Origin: Phoronis australis
Lineage: Eukaryota; Phoronida; Phoronidae
NCBI GenBank assembly: GCA_002633005.1
Contig: NMRA01000446.1
Coordinates: 40,926-104,925 of the forward strand
DNA length: 64,000 bases
Reading direction: 5' to 3'
Part shown: positions 46,030 through 56,906 of the stretch, one piece after another
How the letters are laid out: each line of letters starts with the position of its first letter
How positions within the stretch are numbered: position 1 is the first letter of the stretch
The notes under the pieces: model-generated
Seen by the model: only the letters and a program-made list of their open reading frames with translations
What the model was told of the DNA's origin: nothing
The model's database searches: none
Position numbers and translations under genes: made by a program

Positions 46030-47560
46030 ATTATCACTCTCATTTCCACCTGTATGGCTTACCATAGGTGAGGTGGAAAAAGTTATCAAATATCCCGATA
46101 CAAACAAGTCCACTGATAATGATCACGTTCCAGCTAAGTTGCTTAGACCAGTTGGAAAATTTGTAAGCCATCATGTAGCTACTATTTTGAATCAGAGCAT
46201 TGACACTGGTAAATTTCTGGAGATGGCAAAATTTGCTGAGGAAGTTCCAGTTTTTAAAAAGGATGGCAGACTGAAGATGGAAAATTACAGACCAGTGAGT
46301 ATACTGTCAGCTCTTTCCAAGATTTTTAAGACTCATATTATTCCAGATAAACCCGTTTTTAGATATTATATTGGATCCATAGATTGCTGCCTATAGGAGT
46401 GGATTTAGCTGTCAATCAGTTTTACTACATAGTAGTCGAGGATTTGAGGTTGGCTGCTGAACAACATCACTGTGCTGGAGCTGTACTCACGATCGCAACA
46501 TTGAAAGTGTATCATGGTGTGAGTGAACAGGCATACATGTGCCTTTTTATGGTCCTATCTTTCAAGAAGGAAGCAGTGTGTTAGGATTGATGGAGTGTCT
46601 AGTGATTACCTAGAAATCATAGTCAACGGAGTGCCTAAGGGGTCTATCATAGGTCCAGTCCTGTTTAATATTTTTGTGAGTGACATCAGTGTTTTATTTA
46701 CTTCAGGGTACAGTAGTATAATTATGCAACACTCTTTCAGCAAGTGCTCACACAAGGAATGATGTCATTGCCATACTGACATCTGAGTTTTCAAAAGCAA
46801 TGATCTGGTTCAAGCAAAATATGATGGAGGTAAATCCATCAAAGTCTCATTCTACATTTCTTCATGACTCCATAAATGTTTCCAGGGCTGTTGTCGAGGC
46901 TGAAAGAGCCAAAATTACCAGTCACATGGAAGTTAAATTACTTGGTGTCGTAATTTATGAGGATCTCAAAGTTTTATGCCAAAAGGCAGGAGCTCAGCTC
47001 AACATTTTACAGCGCCTGACTGGGATTCTAGATTTTATTTAGTTAACGTATGATGATTTTTCTATGTTTTATTCTATCTCAGTTTCTCTACAGTGCTTTA
47101 CTTTTACATTTTTGTGGATTACACATGAGCTTGAACGAGTTTAATGTAGGGCTCTGCGATTTGTAGGCCTATGTGATGTTTCTTCTAGTTCGTATGAAAC
47201 AATATTACAGAGAGTTAATCAGTCTACTGTTGGGCTAGGTGGACAAAGAATGATTCTAAAAGAAGCTTTCAAAGTTTCAAACTATGACTTGTCTGTGGAA
47301 CCTTCTCACAATTCACAGGACCCCATATAATTTGAGATCATCCAACAGGCGAACATTTTCCAATGCAGAACCACAAGTTATCGTCTGCGCTCCTTCAAAA
47401 ATTATGGCTCTAATTTATGAAATTCTTTATCAGAAAGAAGAGGCGAGATTGCGCCAACGTTAAAGACATCTGTGCAATGCCAACACAGTGAGCCTCCCTG
47501 CGAATGCAAACCTGTGATTCCTCATTTAAACATAATATCTCCTATGCCTATGGTGCTACA
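46030..47560 (+). pseudogene. Jockey-like non-LTR retrotransposon: reverse-transcriptase and 3' region
   Basis: The frame at 46073-46396 contains GEVEKVIKYPDTNKSTDNDH, VPVFKKDGRLKMENYRPVSI and LSALSKIF, the fingers of a LINE reverse transcriptase. It continues with RIDGVSSDYLEIIVNGVPKG followed by SIIGPVLFNIFVSDI (46560-46700), the palm region before the usual YADD, which is damaged here. WFKQNMMEVNPSKSHSTF then follows at about 46807. C-terminal text SSNRRTFSNAEPQ lies near 47340. Multiple stops and frameshifts occur. It pairs with 41640-42680 as one disrupted element. Confidence 0.8.
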
Positions 47561-47599
47561 CGTTAATCTTGTATATAGGTTTTAGGATTTGTTTTAATT

Positions 47600-50269
47600 T
47601 AATATTTATTCATTTTATAACTTACGTATCTATTTGTCGGTATATCGTCCGGTTACCTATTTTCGTCAGGCTCCAAAGTTCGTCCGCCATCTTGTTTCGC
47701 GTGCAGCGCAACCACGCGGGACTTAGCGTTCCAATTTGGAGTGCTCGTCTTCACGTTAGGTACTAACCTCTCGGGAGAAACACGTATCAAAGTAATGAGA
47801 CAAAAATCGGTGAGTTTACCGATTGTTTTTTAAAACCACTTAAAAATCAGTAGATTTTACTAATACACTTTTTTGTGCGTTTTCAGAAGATGTTTTCGAA
47901 TTTAAATTTTCTTCCGACGGGACACAAAACATGATCCAGGGTTTGTTTATGCAATGTATCTGTTTGTCCCAGGCACTAGTAGGATCTAGAAGGCCAAAGG
48001 AAAAATCCGCAGACAAATGCGATACGCTGGGTTCTTAACATTTTTGCCTCACGTTCACCATTAAACTGCATTGAAATGTCCAATTGGCTTTTATTGGAAA
48101 CCACAGTGCAGAGCTCAACATCAAAGCTTCAAATCGAGTTTATGTCAATAAAAACAGGCTGTTGCAATTTTCATTACTTCGTTGGCCTTTTTCTGCATGT
48201 TTCTCAGTTTTTACAAAAGGGGGCAGCATATGACGAACTTAGGTGTCACAATAAAATGGCTGCCGAAGGCAGTGCACATTTGAAATAACTCGGCACAAAT
48301 TAAAGAAAACTTCCGAATCGATGAATGCGGTATATCTGTGAGAGTTAAATCGAATCCTATTCAGATCATAACTTTGAAGTGGAATAATTCGGTGAGTACA
48401 ACAGCAAGTCGGTTTTATGCTTAGGCGGACGAACATTGGGTTCCCCAGTATACCAGCCTGTGCCGCGGCTACTGTTTTTCTCGTTTCCTACTTCGTGAGT
48501 CTTCTCGACTCTCGAGCCGAGGCAGTTTGTTCCACAGACTGGGCACAGAGTTAGTAATACTACACTAGACTGTATAGTGGAAAGAGCAAACTAGTTTGAA
48601 ACATAACAGGCTGACGATCAAACATACGTTGACCTGGGTTAAAACTACTCACATTACACTCTGGCGGCGGCCTTTAGAATCTCTTCGTTTCTTTCTGGTT
48701 TGTTGTTGATGAACCTGGTTATCTATTTCCACTTCATGAAGAGCTTGTCAAAGCGACCCCCAACGACACAAATGCAAGCGCATGTGTACGAATGCGTCTA
48801 TAGTCCAGTTTTTGGAACTTCTGTGAATTGAACGGGATTCTATCTCCATACACTTAACCCCTCGCCCAGTCGCCAATGCGAGTAGAAATGGTGCTGGGTG
48901 AGTAGAAATTGTCTTTCCGGTTGCCTAGGTGGCGAGCGAATTTTCAGAGCACTGACAAAAGCACTCTATCGTTTCCCGAACTTTTTCTGAGTCCTCCTGT
49001 GCTGTTTTTATTATGAAAACAAAGGTTCAGTTTGGTCAGCGTGTAAGGATGCTCCGGCAGTAAAAAACATCGGCGCAGTGCGCTCCTAACGTATTAGTTG
49101 ATGTCACCCCTTACACAATTCGTCTAGCTAAGAGATCACGGTGTTCGGTCGTGCACAATGAGGAATTTGTGGACTAGTCCGAAACGAACGGAAGATGAAG
49201 GCCCAAAGGTGGAAGACCGGTACACGTGCTCACAGCAAGTGAAATACCATAGTTCTTGGAACTGATTTCTTACTGTAATGTACAATGTCATTTTGGTCAA
49301 ATTTATTTTATATATAATAACAATGAAAACCATAATATACATTAAAATGGTTTTCCTAGTTATCATTATTAGGAAAATAAAGTATCGCAATTTTAGCCAG
49401 ATTGATCATACTTGTATAGAGTCTATTTGGTGCGGCCATAAGATTTCCCGATGCAAATGTTTTTTTCCGTATTTTGTCCCAGCCATTTGATTTAGCAGTA
49501 CAGCGCAGCGTTTCTCGGTGCGGCCACTGGCAATACAATGAGATACTGCCCAGGGCGCTTAAATTGGGAATCTAAAAACAGGGGCTGGGCGGTAAGCCGA
49601 GCATGGGCGGTTAAAATCGAAAATTTTTAGGTCTTGAGTTGTTACTGAAACGAAGGACGACGGCCTGTAGTGCACGATACAGTGGCGTCGTGATTCCGCC
49701 GAGCGTGATTGGGTTTTTTACCGTGTACATCGTTCGTTCGTCATGTCTTTAGAACTAAGGTATTCCTACAGTGGGTAGGCGTGCGTTCAGTAGGGCAAGC
49801 TTCTTGGGAGAAAAGACGGATCAAACAAGATTCCGTTAGTTCGCGGTGTATTCAAGCGAAGCACTTGATTTTGTAAAGATTTCAGTGCTTCCCGCTGGAC
49901 ACCTAGGCAACCAAACATGTGCTAATGACTGACATGTCTTCTAACTGAATATTTTGAACTTAGTTTGAACAAGGTAACATTTTATATGCATTGTATATTT
50001 TTTAGTTCAAAGCCAACACCGCGCTTGTTCAAAGCACTTGGTCAACAATCGGACGATATTACTATTACGCGAAGGGATGCTCGGTCGGCTGCCAAAATAA
50101 CGAAGCAAACACACATCATGTAAAAAGTCACCAGGCAAATCAAAACTTCAGAGAATAAGTTTTTGGCCACGTGGATGTAGACAGAATGTTCGACTTGCGC
50201 TTAATGACAATTAAATTGATTTCTTGCTCTGTTGCCTTTTGGTTGGGCGCTTCCATTTTGGTGTCAGGA
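47600..50269. other. Gene-free stretch with a CpG-richer, promoter-like patch
   Basis: Around 47640-47765 CpG steps are unusually frequent and a CGCCATCTTG motif occurs at about 47685. It is followed by ATGAGACAAAAATCG at 47794 and a GTGAGT donor-like site. A second acceptor-like TGCGTTTTCAG lies at about 47876. No coding continuation could be built, so a transcript start is only a possibility. The rest holds nothing recognisable. Confidence 0.3.
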
Positions 50270-50372
50270 GTGAGGAAGAATGCAGTTTTTAATAATACTA
50301 CTTTTGTGTCAGATTTTATCTCGTCAGTCTTTTACCCACACCGGCGCCGTAGCTGTAGCCTATATTACTACA
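50270..50372. repeat. R1 repeat fragment, copy D
   Basis: TACTACTTTTGTGTCAGAT, GTCAGTCTTTTACCCACA and GTAGCTGTAGCCT match the 3' part of copies A (about 18240-18315) and B. Confidence 0.65.
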
Positions 50373-51451
50373 TTGCATGATGGAGTGTAGTTGAGTACAC
50401 TCCTTGATTGCATGATGTAGCTTTGCGTGAAGGCTAGCGTTGCTGGGAATTCATCGAGGTCAAAAGTTTCTTGGTAGGAATTCATTTTCTAAAAACGATA
50501 CTAGTCCTAATAGATGGTGACATGAACGCACGTAACGATGATTTTTATCATGACATTTGCAGCAAGTGACACAAACGGCCGGGCGACTGAACTTCGGGCT
50601 GGGCGAGATTTTCTGGCTCACTAGCCCAGCAGGCGAGTGGGGTTTTGAAGCCTAGGTAGGCCTATATCCCTGATCTATCCATCTCTCTTGAAGCACTTTT
50701 GACACTCGAAGTCGAGGATTCTGAAGTGGCACATTTTACGAAGTTAAAAGAGCAATGGTGAGATGTGTATGTACAAGAGTGTGAGTGTGCAGTGCAATGG
50801 GGTGTAGTGATGCCTACGGAGGGGAGGCTCCAGAGAGGCAGCACCAATGACGTGGGCAGGTAATTTGTTCCAGGAGGCTGTTGTGGAGGGAAGGAGGAAT
50901 TTTGCAGATATGTGGTGCGACACTGATGTGTCATGTAGTACATAGGCTACCGTACGTGGCATCTACGTGTATAGGGGTACTAAACCGAAAGGATACAAGC
51001 AGGTAATGGGAATGGCGATCGACTAGTGGACATATATGTACTAGTAGAATGTAGAAGTAGAACGTTTGGAGACGTAACGGCGGAATTCGAGGGTTTGCTC
51101 GTCGCTGCACCATTTCAATCTTAAAGAGCTTTTGTGTGGGGTGACCGTTGAGCAGTACTCTAGTTTTGGTCGCCGGGACTAGAGTGGCATAAGCTACTTC
51201 TTTTGTTTTCTGAGTGGTATGTCGAATGTTGAATCTGAGAAATCCCAGGGTTTTATTGGCAGAAGCAGCAGTTGATGCGATAATTCCAGGATATAGTAAT
51301 GCCAAGATACTTGGCCTCATGACAGGGGTGACAGGAGTGAGATGTAGTCCCGGAGAATAGATTTCCTTTTTCGATGAACATGGAGAACATTACACTTCGA
51401 TACATTGAATTGCATACACCACACTGATTCCCAATGAGCAAGTTCGCTAAT
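50373..51451. other. Gene-free stretch
   Basis: ORFs of up to 129 codons on the minus strand (50931-51320) include AYATLVPATKTRVLLNGHPT, which faintly resembles the tail of non-LTR polyproteins (the usual pattern is a V-P-x-L-x-Y-xx-xx-W block). This is too weak to call. Confidence 0.3.
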
Positions 51452-51590
51452 CAGTGGCGGATCTAGGGTATCACAAGGGGGGGCAACATTTTGTCTGTAA
51501 ACATTTGCTCAAAGCACGATTGTAGATGCGCACAGTGGAATGGGGGGGAGGTCGGGAGGGGGGTTTGCCCCCTTCCACCAAGGAAATTTT
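51452..51590. mobile_element. MITE-like CAGNGGCGGAT element, fragment
   Basis: Starts CAGTGGCGGATCTAGGGTAT and has long G and C runs (GGGGGGGAGGTCGGGAGGGG), but the right end is missing or diverged. Confidence 0.55.
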
Positions 51591-51714
51591 TCTGTTTTTT
51601 CCTCTAAAAATCAAACATTTTCCTTGATTCCCGAAGTATTATCCAAGAACAAAAGGCAAATAAAATAAAATCGGAGAAAGTGTCAAACAGGAAAAACTGC
51701 AAGTGCCACAGACT

Positions 51715-51850
51715 CGAACTCTAGTCTCCTGCACAGACCCACGAGACACAAGTTATCCGTGACATCATCTTGTGAGGCCCGGGAACCAGGTTAACTCGAA
51801 CTCACGACCCGGCGGGTAGAGCGCGCGTGCTTTACCACTGCAACATCACG
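51715..51850 (-). repeat. Two adjacent tRNA-like (SINE) segments
   Basis: On the minus strand GCAGTGGTAAAGCACGCGCG followed by GGGTCGTGAGTTCGAGTT resembles tRNA A and B boxes. A second B-box-like AGAGTTCGAGTCTG follows about 90 nt downstream. Two tRNA-like units in a row suggest a dimeric SINE or decayed tRNA pseudogenes. Confidence 0.5.
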
Positions 51851-53400
51851 ATTTAACTGCTAGTTTGATACTAAAAGACCTATTTGTTTATGGACCACAG
51901 CGTTTGCGCGCGCGAAACCTTTTTTGTAATGCTTATAACATGTTTTACATTTTGAGCAATCAGTTCGTTACAAATTTGTTGTATTTAAAATAGTCTTCAA
52001 TTGCCCAAAAGATCAAATCCGTTTTTTGTGTTGGCAATAATGACGCGATTGTTTCGGAAATCGTCTTGAGTTAATGTTTGACGAAGAGAGAATTATGAGT
52101 TTCTGAGCGATTCACTAAGGCTTCGATTAAAATTGACATCTTACCAGCAGCTTCCGTTTTTTCATCATCACAAAGATTCCATTTTCATTAAAAAATGAAG
52201 TAATTTTCTTCATTGCACAGTGGAGCAGACGACGGAAACAGAGTCGTAGTGCCTAGCGCCACTGCCGGTCGCCTGAGATATCGCGGGAGAGCCTATACTT
52301 GGCCATAGTTTCGTTACGATTGCGCCGTGTTCCGAATTTGACACGAAATTGGATCTGAGGAACCCCATAGAGTATGGGAGAGGTGTCGGATGCGACAAAA
52401 CGTGACAATTTACTTTGAAGACAATGCGTAAGAGGGATACAGAGAAGACTCCGTGGGAGCTATGTCGAAGAAAAGTTCACTTACTGTGGCAATCACTCAC
52501 GAATTTGACAGGAGTTCCCGCCTTGTCGCGGCGGTGGAACGGCGCCGAAGCACCGTGGGCCTTCTCCTAAGACTCAACAAGCGATTTAACCGCTAGCATA
52601 AGACGTCTGGGCGACGGGGTCTGTCAGAGATGGCTTAGCCAGTTCATCGAAGACGAGTTCGAATCAGCTGAATGGTAACTGTATGCCCAAAAGCTATGTA
52701 CAAGATGAACGAACTCTTAAGAACATCATCTATAATAATGTTAAGAGTTGCCAAACTAAAAACAAGCAATATACATGTAATTATTTATTACAAGAAGATG
52801 AAGACTTCTAAATTGGTGATGAAAAATAACATTAGTCGTGGTAACTTCGCACTGTTGCTAGATGTTAGCCTATGTTCTTTACGATTTCACTTGTCCCGCG
52901 GTCAAATGTGCTTTCTTCCTCAAGAGAAACAAACTTGGGCACACGATCTACTAAACTTTCAATTTGCAAAATGGCTCTATAAAAGACCATTTTCTAAACG
53001 CTGACGTCAGGATATTGTTGACAACACAGGCATTCGCTACGAATATCAGAGTCGGTTGTGATGCTATAGCAGTCGTTCACTAGCGGCGTAGGGTTATCTG
53101 TTGAGTGGTCGATCCATAAAAGGCAGAATAGATCAGTCTTGACCAACGCGACCCCAGGGTTCAAGGATAAGCGAGCCTCTCATTGTCAAGCTTTTAGCCA
53201 GATCAATTTACTGAAATACCACACTGCAGGCTCAGCTGATAGTGTTTTAAGGGTTGATTCCAGTGCCGGTAAACAACGATTAGAGGTCCTGCTTTAACTT
53301 GGAATAGGCTGCAAGAATGTATGTGGTAAATCAAGCATTCTCTGATGAGTTAAAATACCTTGTAAACGATTTTTCAGTTCTTGATCCACCCGTTAATGCA
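51851..53400. other. Gene-free stretch
   Basis: The 110-codon frame at 52672 and others lack motifs and splice support. Confidence 0.35.
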
Positions 53401-53720
53401 CTGAACACATCAGGCCGATGGTGGAAGGGTAGCTGTGCGGCCACATTGACGGTGGTGGAAGGCTTGTAGGGTATCAGCAAGCAGGGCCAGTCCTAGCCCG
53501 CACATAAAGCAGGTGTCACAGCCCACGAAGACCAGCAGTCCGTAGACTGAACGCCGCATTAGGCCAACGCAACGGTGGTGCTAGTTGCTGGCCATCAGGA
53601 CGGCAAATACGTAGCCCGCAGAGCGCAGCCCCCACCATGACGTAGGGCCAGGGCACACACGCCTTTGGTGGCACGGCCTTGCAGGGGTGGCACGGCGCCA
53701 GCAACTTGCCTGGACCACAC
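53401..53720 (-). other. GC-rich possible exon or gene remnant
   Basis: This patch is much richer in G and C than its surroundings. On the minus strand it encodes hydrophobic runs such as GYVFAVLMASN (stop) and, after an ATG near 53564, RRSVYGLLVFVGCDTCFMCG followed by LGLALLADTLQAF to a TGA. An acceptor-like (TG)n-GTCCAG precedes it at about 53708. It may be a pseudogene or exon of a membrane protein, but no family is recognised. Confidence 0.25.
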
Positions 53721-53954
53721 ACACACACACAGGCAGACCGCAGAGGGCGGTGGCAGAGTTCACTCTGGGTTTGACGGTGTTCACATGTGGTCTGTAATAA
53801 GCCTGGTAGATAATTGGCCTGTCTGTTGTCATAACAGACAAAAGACTGTGCTTGGCAGTTAACAAAGAAGCTAGTTGTTATCACACACGCAGAACCCCCT
53901 TCGTCTGGTAAAGTCACTGAACAGGGAAACCCTGTCATGTTATAAATCTGATGA

Positions 53955-54048
53955 TAGTTCGTTGTAACCACAATAGAGTTCCATACATTAGGTAAAATCA
54001 AGAGTTCGTTGCAACACAATAGAGTTCCATACATCAGGTAAAATCAAG
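53955..54048. repeat. Two-copy tandem repeat, 48-bp period
   Basis: AGTTCGTTG(T/C)AAC and CAATAGAGTTCCATACAT recur at 53955 and 54003. Confidence 0.85.
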
Positions 54049-54105
54049 ACCTGGAAGTTAGTAGGGTAGATCATTTATTCTTCGCATGCCTATTCAAAAT
54101 GCATA

Positions 54106-54347
54106 GGGGGTAATAAAACAATTATCTTGTCAGCCAGCACCATAAACCCTTTGTTAAGGTGTGTTTACTTACACAAGCCAACTGGCACAGTTGCATTCTC
54201 AGAGCAGTGTTCACAAAAAACAATTTTCACTGATCTTGCATGTCAATTTCAAAAAACCTAATTGGTGTGAAGGACACTCATGATTAACAACAATCAGAAA
54301 AATTCTCAGCCACTATGAGAACTAATTACCATCAACAATCCCAGAAT
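54106..54347. repeat. Dispersed repeat family R2, copy 1
   Basis: Colinear with 58818-59063. Shared text includes GGGGTAATAAA(A/G)CAATTATC, TGTGTTTACTTACACA and CATGATTAACAA-like text. No ORF. Confidence 0.75.
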
Positions 54348-56262
54348 GACTCCTAATGTTCTGAACAGGATACATTGTGTTATGCACACCTATGCAATGT
54401 GTATGATAATACATAAATCATTTATCTTACAACACATAACAATTTGATCACATTAACAACAATTAACAAAAAACAAGTGTGTACAGGAGTTTTCAAAATA
54501 AACTAACTGTGAGAAAATGCCAAACTTGGACGAACATTTTGCCAGACATATTTCGCAATTTAGTCACACATTTAAAGCAAAAAAGCAATTGTCATTTTTG
54601 TTGAACAGAGTTTAACGAGGCTATATCATCTATCCAGCAATTGTTTATTTGTATATAGACTAGCAAGGTAAGCTACTGCAATTCAAGAAAATGGTCATGG
54701 AGCCCCACCCCTTCCAAAGATTTGTTAAGAATTTGGCCAAAATTGAAAGATGAAAAATAATAGACATTACTCGTGCACCTATTTTCAAATTTCTACGCTG
54801 TCCAGGTTATTTTGAAAACTATTGTACAACTACATGTCTTCAAAAACTTTCTGAGTTAAAGAAAATCATACCGCAACTAAATTTAGTTGATGGCATATTA
54901 AGATGAGTAAATGACAAAAATAAAATTTACAAAAAGTGTATTCACTAATTAACATTGTTTACAGTGTACAACTATCACAAACCAAAGTTTGGTAAACAGT
55001 TGACCATTTGTAGCAATTTCACCAGCCTTTGAAACATATAAACACGTCAGATTTAAGGATCTACCAAACTGAAGAATTTTCCTGTATTTTTCATGAAGTA
55101 CACAATAGTATCACTCCTAAATAGTTATTGCACGAGCTTAATTTGATAACAGTGACTTACAGGGGACCTGGATTCTGAGAACCAGTTTCCTCCACTGAAC
55201 AATGGGCATCTAACTGGTTATCAATAAACCGTGACCACCGGAAATGACTACTACGGCAACAAACCAGTGTGTAAGCAGTAACACTTTTCACACATAGTAC
55301 TAAGATAGAAAATTACAAATGGTCAACATAATCCCAGAGGTGATCCACATGATAGATGATGATAAATTCTATTAATTTCACAGTCTTGCCAGCATGGCAC
55401 GATCTTAGACATGACCAGTTTGCCCATCTATAGGAAAATGCACTCTTAATCATTTGGGATAATTATGCAATGTCATGTCCAACGAGGTTTCTCCACAGAA
55501 ATACAGTAAATCTGATATCACTTGGTCGATGATTGATGAAATATTTGTTCAATCACTGCATGTCCATTTATCGGATGGCAATGTGAAATTCTACTACCTG
55601 ATTATGAAATTGCGTTGCCCGTCATATTATGTCCTAAGTTGGCGAGATTTTACCATCTCACTTGAAATAATCAATATTATTTACGTATTTGACAATGTGA
55701 AAGTGACCTGCAGTGACCATGGGAGTGTGAAATTGTGAACCTCTTTAACTGTAGTCTGTGGCATTTTGTGGCACAAATTGAAGGCTATGACAAACTTTCT
55801 CCAGACACGAAGAGAGTTGCTTGAGTGCCTTAAGTTCCATCAGGCCGTTGAGAAATCTAATGGCTGTATAAGACATGAGTATAGTTGTCCACAGGCTGTT
55901 CAATACTATCACGAATGGCTCATCATGTCAATAAGTGAGTTCCCATTTAGAATGTTCGTTGTCGCAATAAGAAACCTGTAACCTAAAAACAATAAAAAAG
56001 TAAAACTGAAGCAATAATTCAGCAACTATCACCAATCCAATTTAGTCAATGTATTACCTATAAAGGAATTACTGTTCAGTAAAGAGTCATTGGCCATTCA
56101 GGACCAGCATGCTATTGATTCTCTGAATAACATGCAGAGCTCAGTCACCCTACACGTATGGTGATAACCAACTTACTATTCCCTGTATTTCTTGCTACTA
56201 TCACTTCACCACATGGATGTAACCTCAGACTGGTATGTCGACATGTGGTGTCTTACTGTACA
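54348..56262. other. Gene-free stretch 3' of VPS33B
   Basis: No coding feature was supported. I searched the minus strand here for the missing VPS33B terminal exon and did not find it. Confidence 0.35.
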
Positions 56263-56310
56263 TGTATATACCCTGATGATGTCTAATGAATAGACGAAAC
56301 ATCGAATGAA
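56263..56310 (+). ncRNA. Hammerhead-ribozyme-like core with perfect stem II
   Basis: CTGATGA (56273-56279), a T, then stem GTCTA-ATGAA-TAGAC and immediately GAAAC (56296-56300) reproduce the conserved hammerhead core. Stems I and III are not evident, so activity is doubtful. In animals such motifs are known from Penelope-like retroelements. No Penelope reverse transcriptase was seen nearby. Confidence 0.4.
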
Positions 56311-56789
56311 TATGAATTTTTTTATTGGAGCAGGAATTGTTCGTTTTTTAATGTTACTAGTATGTTATTGTGTTATGTTACATAGTATGTTATTGTTTGC
56401 ATGAAACAGTTTATATTTATTTCCTGTGATTTAATGAAGGACAAAAAAGGCTCAACATTTAATGAAGAGTTTATTTTAAATAAACCACAATGAGTAAAAC
56501 CGGCGGGTAATGCGGGTAAAAATGTTAGTTTTACAATGAGCTGGAGCTACCACTGACATCCACCCCTGTTCCCTAAGCACAAAACAAAGGAAGCCAGTCA
56601 TAAAAGTTGAAAACGCTGCGATTTGTGGCTATTCAAATCCCCAACCCTAAGAAGCATTCGGAGTTGTAGGTTAACAAATAAAAGCCAGTATCTCACGTCA
56701 CAGAGGAGAAATAGAATGTTGTCAGATTATTTTTGGCTGCATCCAGGAACTTCAACATCAGAACATATTTTGATCACTCATTTCCTTAC

Positions 56790-56906
56790 CTTTAGTTTTT
56801 TCCAAAAACTTGAGAGCTGCCCTTTCAGAATACGTACAGCCCCCAAAGAAATACACAAGCACGACTCTGGATGATAATGATGTCATAGGTGATCCTTGAG
56901 CCCGAC
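56790..56906 (-). CDS. VPS33B: VPS33B exon (FFGGCTYSE block)
   Basis: Encodes RAQGSPMTSLSSRVVLVYFF and GGCTYSERAALKFLEKTK. Acceptor TTGCACACAG, donor GTAAGG, phase 1. The next exon should carry about 25 residues and the stop. A weak candidate starts near 56692 after GACGTGAG and would read DTGFYLLT to a TGA, but its resemblance to the family is poor. Confidence 0.9.

Larger units (their letters stand above)
42690..46030. other. Foreign block splitting the Jockey-like element
   Basis: About 3.35 kb separates the linker and the reverse-transcriptase domain of one element. It contains the inverted-repeat THAP unit at 44402-45742, plus gene-free AT-rich DNA with nuclear-receptor-like half sites (AGGTCA near 42697, GGGTCACTTGACCC at 42805, GGGTCAAAGGTCA at 42974). 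Exact insertion borders and a duplication were not found, so a deletion may accompany the insertion. Confidence 0.5.

Noticed and set aside
50931-51320. 129-codon minus-strand ORF faintly like a retrotransposon tail
   Set aside because: Only a short VPATK-like phrase is suggestive and no other retrotransposon block is nearby.
53516-54034. 172-codon minus-strand ORF
   Set aside because: It includes a (TG)n microsatellite and a tandem repeat translated in one frame, and the cysteine-rich stretch comes from simple sequence. Only the GC-rich part at 53401-53720 is kept as a weak possibility.
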